A stretch of 64,000 nt of DNA. Source: JAYSYM01 sp964543475. GTDB lineage: Bacteria > Bdellovibrionota > Bdellovibrionia > Bdellovibrionales > JAMPXM01. The stretch is from NCBI GenBank assembly GCA_964543475.1, contig CAZIYJ010000003.1, positions 372,001 through 436,000 on the forward strand, written 5' to 3'. The notes under the pieces are model-generated. The model was not told the origin of the DNA, did not search any database, and was given only the letters and a program-made list of their open reading frames with translations. Positions within the stretch are counted from its first letter, which is position 1. The number at the start of each line of letters is the position of its first letter. Both the position numbers and the translations under genes were made by a program. This document shows positions 58,915 through 64,000 of this stretch, in pieces.

Positions 58915-61817
58915 TGAGTCAACCGAAGGTATTTGAATTCGCAAAAGAGATCGGCATGGAGACGTTAGCGCTCATGGATAAAATCCGTGAGTGGAAACTT
59001 CCTGTACGAAGTCACATGGCTGAACTTGCACCTGAGATGCAAGACGAAATCCGTGCGAAGCTTCAAGCTGACAAAGAAGCTCCTGCCTCAACTGCAAAGA
59101 AAAAAGTTGCTCGAAAAGCTCCGGCTAAAAAAGAGGCTGCAGAAAAAGCTCCGACTGCAAAAACAGCAGCGAAAAAAACTGCAACTAAAGCTGCAGCAGG
59201 TGCTGCAACAAAGACGGCAACGAAGACGGCGACTAAATCGGCAGCAAAAGCAGATGCTGCCCCTGCAACGACTGCGAAAAAAGCGGTTGTTAAAAAAGCT
59301 GCGGCAAAGACCGTTGTTCGCAAAAAAGTAGATGAAGAGGAAGTAGCGGCAGTTGCTGCAGAAGAAGCGCCGACAGCAGTTGAAGCCTTTGAGGCTCCCG
59401 TTGAGACGCCGGTTTCTGTTCCTTCATTCACACAGCCGCCAGCGGGAGCGGGCTTAGATGTTGCTCCGCAAGCGGCAGAAGAAATTGAACCAACGGCTCC
59501 GCCAGCGGGAGTTGATCCTGCGGCTGTTGCAGCGAGCGGGCCTGATTTGTCTCCGAAAGGACCTGCGCGCAAACGCGAAGTGGTCATGACAAGCGGTGGC
59601 CCTTCGAGTGGTATTCGCTCAGAAGCTCCTCGCCGAAACATCGTCGGTCGAATGGATTTGTCACGCGTTCAAGCTCCTGGTGGAGCAACTCCGGTTCGTG
59701 ATCCAAATGCAAGCCGACCAGGAATGCCAAGAACTAGCGGCCCTGGTATGTCGAGACCAGGCGGACCTGGAAGCAGTGGCGGCGGCTTACGAACTGGTTT
59801 CGTAGCTCCTGCATCACCGATGCCATTTGGCGAAGATGCAACCGGCAACTTCGATAAACGACGCGACAACAAGAAAAAAGATAAGTTTTCTGAAAACGCA
59901 GCCGGCGGATTATCTGCTCGTGAAAAAGAGCTTGAAGGCCAGCTTGCTTCGTTCTCAGCTACTGAATTCCGTAAGCGTGAAATGGTATTCCAACCTAAAA
60001 AGAAAAAGGGAATGCTCGCTCGCGAAGCAAAGCGCACTGAAATTACAAAAGCAAAAGCGTCGAAGCGAGTTGTTAAAGTTAACAACACAATTAAAGTTTC
60101 TGACTTAGCTCAAGAGATGGGTCTCAAAGCTGCACAACTCACCAAGACGTTAATGACTCAAGGTGTGATGGCGACGATGAACACGGAACTCGATTTCGAT
60201 ACAGTTTCATTGATCGTTCCAGAGTTTGGCTTTGAAGCACAAAACGTGTTTCAGTCAGATGAACAGCTCGTTGAATCAAACGTATTCGGAAACCTTGATG
60301 CTGCGCAAATTACCCGTCCGCCAGTAGTGACTGTAATGGGTCACGTCGATCACGGTAAAACTTCATTGCTCGATGCAATTCGCAAAGCGAATGTTGCGGC
60401 AGGTGAAGCCGGCGGGATCACTCAGCATATCGGTGCCTACCAGGTAACTACAGAGCACGGTCATTTAGTGACGTTCTTAGATACTCCAGGTCACGAAGCA
60501 TTCACTGCAATGCGAGCGCGCGGAGCGAATGCTACTGATATCGTTATTGTCGTTGTTGCAGCAGATGACGGTGTCATGCCACAAACTGCCGAAGCGGTTA
60601 ATCACGCTAAAGCAGCTGGTGTGCCGATCATCATCGCGGTGAATAAGATTGATAAGCCGGGTGCAACTCCAGACAAAATTAAACAGCAGATGACTGAGTT
60701 CGAAATTGTTCCAGAAGAATGGGGTGGAAACACTATCTTCTGTAGCGTATCAGCTCATACAAAGCAGGGTATTCCAGAATTGCTTGAGCAAATTTACTTG
60801 CTCGCAGAAATGGAAGAACTCAAAGCAAACCCTGAGCGCTCAGCTACGGGAGTTGTAATCGAAAGCCGAATGGATAAAGGAAAGGGCGCTGTAGCGACTC
60901 TCCTCGTTCAAGATGGAACATTGAAAGTTGGGGACTCGGTAGTCGTTGGCACTATAGCTGGTAAAGTACGAAGTCTTACCAATGACAAAGGCGTGCGAGT
61001 GAAAGAAGCTGGACCAAGTGTTCCGGTAGAGATTCAAGGTTTACCTGACGTTCCATCTGCTGGTGATCGCTTCGACGTTGCTGAAAATGAACAGGCTGCT
61101 AACGAACTTGCGAAAACTCGTAAAGATCGGGCGCTTGCTGCTAAAGGCGGCGGCGAGAAAATGTCGCTTGAGCAAATCTTCTCTAAAATGCAACAGGGTG
61201 ATCTCAAGGAGCTTCCGATTGTTCTTAAGACCGACGTTGCTGGCTCAGTAGAAGCCATCAAAGGTATGTTCGAGAAAATTGGCACTAGCGAAGTGAAAAT
61301 TAAACTTGTTCACTCAGCTGTCGGCGGAATCAATGAATCAGATGTGTTGCTCGCAAGTACTGCGAAAGGTTTGATCGTTGGCTTTAACGTTCGCCCAGAT
61401 TCTGGTGCGCAAGCGATGGCAAAACGTGAAAACATCGAAATCAAAACATACTCGATCGTTTACGAAATGATGGATGAGCTCAAGAAAGCCATGTCTGGTC
61501 TTCTTTCTCCTGACATCGTTGAAAAACAATTGGGCCGTGCAGAAGTTCGAAATACTTTCAGCGTTCCAAAAATCGGAACGATTGCAGGTTGTGCAGTTGT
61601 TGATGGTAAAATTACTCGTCAGTCTCAAGTTCGCTTGGTGCGCGACGGAAAAATCATCTACACAGGCAAGCTTTCTTCTCTTAAGCGATTCAAAGATGAC
61701 GCGAAAGAAGTTGCGAGTGGTTACGAGTGTGGTATCGGCATCGAGAACTACAATGACCTTAAGGTCGGCGATGTGATCGAAGCATTTGGTACTGAATCTA
61801 TCAGTCGTGAACTCTAG
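58914..61817 (+). CDS. infB: Translation initiation factor IF-2
   Basis: 967 residues from GTG 58914, in a TAGTG overlap with nusA. N-terminal IF2N domain, then a long low-complexity Lys/Ala- and Pro-rich part (about 45-325), a second IF2N-like domain (VSDLAQEMGLKAAQLTKTLM), then the GTPase: G1 GHVDHGKT at 476-483, DTPGHEAF, NKID, followed by domains II-IV. Delivers initiator tRNA. Fully intact. Confidence 0.98.
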   Translation: MSQPKVFEFAKEIGMETLALMDKIREWKLPVRSHMAELAPEMQDEIRAKLQADKEAPASTAKKKVARKAPAKKEAAEKAPTAKTAAKKTATKAAAGAATKTATKTATKSAAKADAAPATTAKKAVVKKAAAKTVVRKKVDEEEVAAVAAEEAPTAVEAFEAPVETPVSVPSFTQPPAGAGLDVAPQAAEEIEPTAPPAGVDPAAVAASGPDLSPKGPARKREVVMTSGGPSSGIRSEAPRRNIVGRMDLSRVQAPGGATPVRDPNASRPGMPRTSGPGMSRPGGPGSSGGGLRTGFVAPASPMPFGEDATGNFDKRRDNKKKDKFSENAAGGLSAREKELEGQLASFSATEFRKREMVFQPKKKKGMLAREAKRTEITKAKASKRVVKVNNTIKVSDLAQEMGLKAAQLTKTLMTQGVMATMNTELDFDTVSLIVPEFGFEAQNVFQSDEQLVESNVFGNLDAAQITRPPVVTVMGHVDHGKTSLLDAIRKANVAAGEAGGITQHIGAYQVTTEHGHLVTFLDTPGHEAFTAMRARGANATDIVIVVVAADDGVMPQTAEAVNHAKAAGVPIIIAVNKIDKPGATPDKIKQQMTEFEIVPEEWGGNTIFCSVSAHTKQGIPELLEQIYLLAEMEELKANPERSATGVVIESRMDKGKGAVATLLVQDGTLKVGDSVVVGTIAGKVRSLTNDKGVRVKEAGPSVPVEIQGLPDVPSAGDRFDVAENEQAANELAKTRKDRALAAKGGGEKMSLEQIFSKMQQGDLKELPIVLKTDVAGSVEAIKGMFEKIGTSEVKIKLVHSAVGGINESDVLLASTAKGLIVGFNVRPDSGAQAMAKRENIEIKTYSIVYEMMDELKKAMSGLLSPDIVEKQLGRAEVRNTFSVPKIGTIAGCAVVDGKITRQSQVRLVRDGKIIYTGKLSSLKRFKDDAKEVASGYECGIGIENYNDLKVGDVIEAFGTESISREL

Positions 61818-61825
61818 GTAGTCGT

Positions 61826-62245
61826 ATGGAAAGACGTGGAGCGGGCGGAGACGACAGAAGAATTAAGCGCGTCGAGCGTGAAGTTCGCGATGTCATTGCT
61901 CGCTACCTTCTTGGTGGCTTTAGAGGCGAGCTCAGTGGGCTTGTCTCTGTGTCACGAGTTGGTATGGCCGGTGATTTTCGCAGCGGCAAAGTCTTTATTT
62001 CTGTGATGGGAGAGCCCGGCGACGCCGAAGCCTCACTCAAATCACTCAGAGAAAATGGATACGACATTCAAAAAGAAGTCGATCGACAACTCAAAATGCA
62101 GTTTTGCCCGAAGCTCTCGTTTCATCTCGATGATTCGATGGAGCACGTGATGAAAGTTGAAAAAATTCTTCGCGACATCAGCGCAAAAAACGCAACCGAT
62201 TCAAAACGTGATGGCACGACAGACGACGGCAGTGACGACGAGTGA
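61826..62245 (+). CDS. rbfA: Ribosome-binding factor RbfA
   Basis: 139 residues with RIKRVEREVRDVIARYLLGGF, VSVSRVGMAGDFRSGKVFISVMG and the ending helix SMEHVMKVEKILRDI, the KH-like RbfA fold; acidic tail. Cold-shock 30S assembly factor. Overlaps truB by four bases. Confidence 0.95.
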   Translation: MERRGAGGDDRRIKRVEREVRDVIARYLLGGFRGELSGLVSVSRVGMAGDFRSGKVFISVMGEPGDAEASLKSLRENGYDIQKEVDRQLKMQFCPKLSFHLDDSMEHVMKVEKILRDISAKNATDSKRDGTTDDGSDDE

Positions 62246-63183
62246 GTCCACTTGATGGGCTTCTTTTAGTCGACAAGCAGCCGGGCTGCACAAGTCATGA
62301 CGTTGTCGCTCGTGCTCGTCGAATATTGAATACTAAAGCCGTCGGCCACGCAGGAACACTCGATCCGTTAGCATCGGGACTTTTGATTTTACTCATCGGC
62401 GAAGGCACTAAAGTTTCAGACTATATTCTTAATGGCGACAAAGCTTATGTTGTTCGTGCGAAACTTGGAGTTCGCACCGACACGTACGACACCGATGGCA
62501 AAGTTCTTTCTGAGCAAGCAGTCGATGTTTCACTCGTGCAGATACAAGCAGCTGTGAAGTCTTTAGAAGGCGATATCGAGTTGGAAGTTCCTGTTCACTC
62601 AGCTGTGAAAGTCGATGGCAAAAAACTTTATGAGCTCGCAAGAGCGGGCCAAAAAGTCGAAGCACCAATGCGAAAAATGGGATTTTATAATCTCGAAATT
62701 CTTGCGCACGGCGAAGATTTCGTTGACGTGAAAATGCTTTGTTCAAAAGGAACTTTTGTTAGAGCTTGGGTCAATGCGCTTGGTGAAAAGCTTGGTTGTG
62801 GTGCGACCGTTAGTTCGCTACGAAGAGTTTTTTCTGCTCCATTTAAAGTCGATCAAGCACTCACTCTTGAAGAGATTGAAGAGCGCTGGAGCAAACGTCC
62901 GCTTGGTGAACGGGTTGACGGAGCTGTCGTTGCACCATCTTGGGTGCCACTTCGTGAAAGCCTACCAGCATTTAAAGTTGCATGGGTTGAAGGGCACGAT
63001 GAAAAGCTCTTACGAAACGGCCAGATTTCAAAGGGCCTCCAGGCACAGCTTTTAAAATTCGTCTCTCTCGACGGAACGGCGCCTCCCGGCGTTCGTGTTT
63101 TGAGCCGTGAGACCCAGGAGATGGTCGCAATCCTCCTTGCGGCTCCAGGCGAATTCTATAAAATCAAACGCGTCTTCGTATAG
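62242..63183 (+). CDS. truB: tRNA pseudouridine-55 synthase TruB
   Basis: 313 residues from GTG 62242 in a GTGA overlap with rbfA. Catalytic Asp41 in GHAGTLDPLASGLL; VHSAVKVDGKKLYELARAG and CSKGTFVRAWVNALGEKLG follow the TruB pattern. Modifies U55 of tRNA. Last gene of the operon; no strong terminator follows. Confidence 0.97.
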   Translation: MSPLDGLLLVDKQPGCTSHDVVARARRILNTKAVGHAGTLDPLASGLLILLIGEGTKVSDYILNGDKAYVVRAKLGVRTDTYDTDGKVLSEQAVDVSLVQIQAAVKSLEGDIELEVPVHSAVKVDGKKLYELARAGQKVEAPMRKMGFYNLEILAHGEDFVDVKMLCSKGTFVRAWVNALGEKLGCGATVSSLRRVFSAPFKVDQALTLEEIEERWSKRPLGERVDGAVVAPSWVPLRESLPAFKVAWVEGHDEKLLRNGQISKGLQAQLLKFVSLDGTAPPGVRVLSRETQEMVAILLAAPGEFYKIKRVFV

Positions 63184-63234
63184 AAGGTACCCGGTTCCCT
63201 TTGCAGAAGCGGGGCGTTAGTTTTCAGTTTTAAA

Positions 63235-63690
63235 TTAGTTTTGTGCCTGGCAAGTAAAGAGACCGACAAGCCCACGAATGTATCTGTCGTCGGAACTATT
63301 AAGCTCAACTTTGAAAAGTCTCTTCGATAGTTTCTTAGACTCAGTCACATAACGTGGGAGTACGAGGTCGTAGCTGTCGTACTGGTACATTTCCATCGGT
63401 GACACTTCAGATGGAAGATTCAAATTCTCTCTGAAGATAACATTTCGCTCTTGGCCGTACCCAGATGGGGCAGATGCTGAGAGGTCAGCGACAAATGCTT
63501 CTACTGGCAGCTCGAAAGCTTTAGGTCGGCTTCGAAGCAAAGTTACTTTTGCCTGATTAAGTGTTTGCTCGCCTGAAAGTTCAATTTTCATCTTTTGTTT
63601 GTAGCCGTCACATTGAACTTCAGCTGATCGAGCAAAGCTCACTTCTGAAAAAGCAATCGCAACAAGTAAAATAGGTAACGCTTTAAACAT
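63235..63690 (-). CDS. Small periplasmic protein, unknown
   Basis: 151 residues from ATG 63690, with CGAGG upstream; the longer frame from 63738 lacks a ribosome site. Signal peptide about 1-20 (SEVSFA). The mature body is beta-rich (RSAEVQCDGYKQKMKIELSG) with a cysteine at each end (QCDG and FTCQAQN), likely a disulfide. Looks similar in style to the small protein at 9063-9470. No family recognised. Confidence 0.65.
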   Translation of the reverse strand: MFKALPILLVAIAFSEVSFARSAEVQCDGYKQKMKIELSGEQTLNQAKVTLLRSRPKAFELPVEAFVADLSASAPSGYGQERNVIFRENLNLPSEVSPMEMYQYDSYDLVLPRYVTESKKLSKRLFKVELNSSDDRYIRGLVGLFTCQAQN

Positions 63691-64000
63691 ATAAACCTCG
63701 CTTGATTGACAATATAAACTGGCGATAGAAAGCCGCACCTGAATTTTGCCAGCTTGGAAAACGATTCCTGATTGTCAAAAACCTGATCATGATCTCAGGG
63801 GCGTTCGGGCGACTCTGCCTTTGTGGCGCGGCCATCACTAAAGGGACTAAGGATATGCCTTCTAATCGAATGTATTGGCGTTAAAAGCCTTGGCTAATGA
63901 TGTCTTTGGAAAAAGACGCTAATCCCTTAGATTCATTGACCTTATGGCGCTCAAACTCTATATATAGACCTTCGCAAATTTCTCTCGGGTTTCGTCAGCC
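63691..64000. other. Gene-free right end of the window
   Basis: 310 bases with the leader of the minus-strand gene at its left. I see no reading frame, tRNA or strong hairpin; the sequence is cut by the window edge, so a gene starting beyond it may own the right part. Confidence 0.4.

Noticed and set aside
59063..59641. 192-residue minus-strand frame opposite the start of infB
   Set aside because: It is antisense to the Lys/Ala-rich low-complexity part of IF-2, with only Ala/Val/Phe-rich sequence and no ribosome site.

Overview
The window reads as a chromosome segment of a Gram-negative bacterium, about mid-40s percent GC by eye. It has lpxC and kdsA, an LptF/LptG-type LPS transporter, TamB and Omp85 proteins, many lipoproteins and beta-barrels, an L,D-transpeptidase, and several Bdellovibrio-like proteins (DUF2799 lipoprotein, PATAN/DnaJ response regulator, HNH protein with a helical N-terminus). 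A member of the Bdellovibrionota is my best guess from gene style. No marker here proves it. Most genes are ordinary housekeeping genes packed in short operons; no prophage, insertion sequence or CRISPR array is visible.

Layout. 0-2.3 kb: a HIT hydrolase cut by the left edge, methylmalonyl-CoA epimerase, rhomboid protease and two small proteins. 2.3-8 kb: L,D-transpeptidase, an orphan FliL, an active/inactive M16 peptidase pair, envelope proteins. 8-14.7 kb: LysR regulator, RsmB-type methyltransferase, outer-membrane protein, and an nrdR-nusB-unknown-unknown-ppsR operon. 14.9-16.4 kb: an HNH gene and a gene-poor stretch, linked by two copies of a perfect palindrome. 16.4-25.8 kb (minus strand): TPR protein, TamB, Omp85, efp, TPR protein. 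25.9-30.7 kb: ruvCAB, lpxC, alanine dehydrogenase. 30.8-33 kb: a cysteine-repeat secreted protein and ComEC split into two coupled genes. 33.3-42.1 kb: TPR and LysM proteins, dprA, a glycosyltransferase-kdsA-lptF/G operon, two signalling proteins. 42.3-47.8 kb: trxA, then the cell-shape operon mreC-mreD-mrdA-rodA without mreB. 47.9-56.8 kb: PpiD-like chaperone, a secreted subtilisin fused through a membrane helix to PilZ, envelope proteins, tRNA-Leu(CAA), SurA-like and GNAT proteins. 56.9-63.2 kb: rimP-nusA-infB-rbfA-truB.

Themes. Cell envelope building dominates: LPS synthesis and export, peptidoglycan elongation and crosslinking, outer-membrane assembly and periplasmic folding. A second theme is DNA handling (ruvCAB, DprA, ComEC), consistent with natural uptake of DNA. 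The strongest candidates for something new are the subtilisin-TM-PilZ fusion at 49.6-51.4 kb, the HNH gene that carries inside its own coding sequence the palindrome found again 1.1 kb away, a three-hairpin intergenic repeat with covarying stems (6.9 and 53.9 kb), a second inverted palindrome pair around efp, a TamB gene that seems to start at ATT, and three genes whose predicted transcription start falls exactly on the A of ATG.
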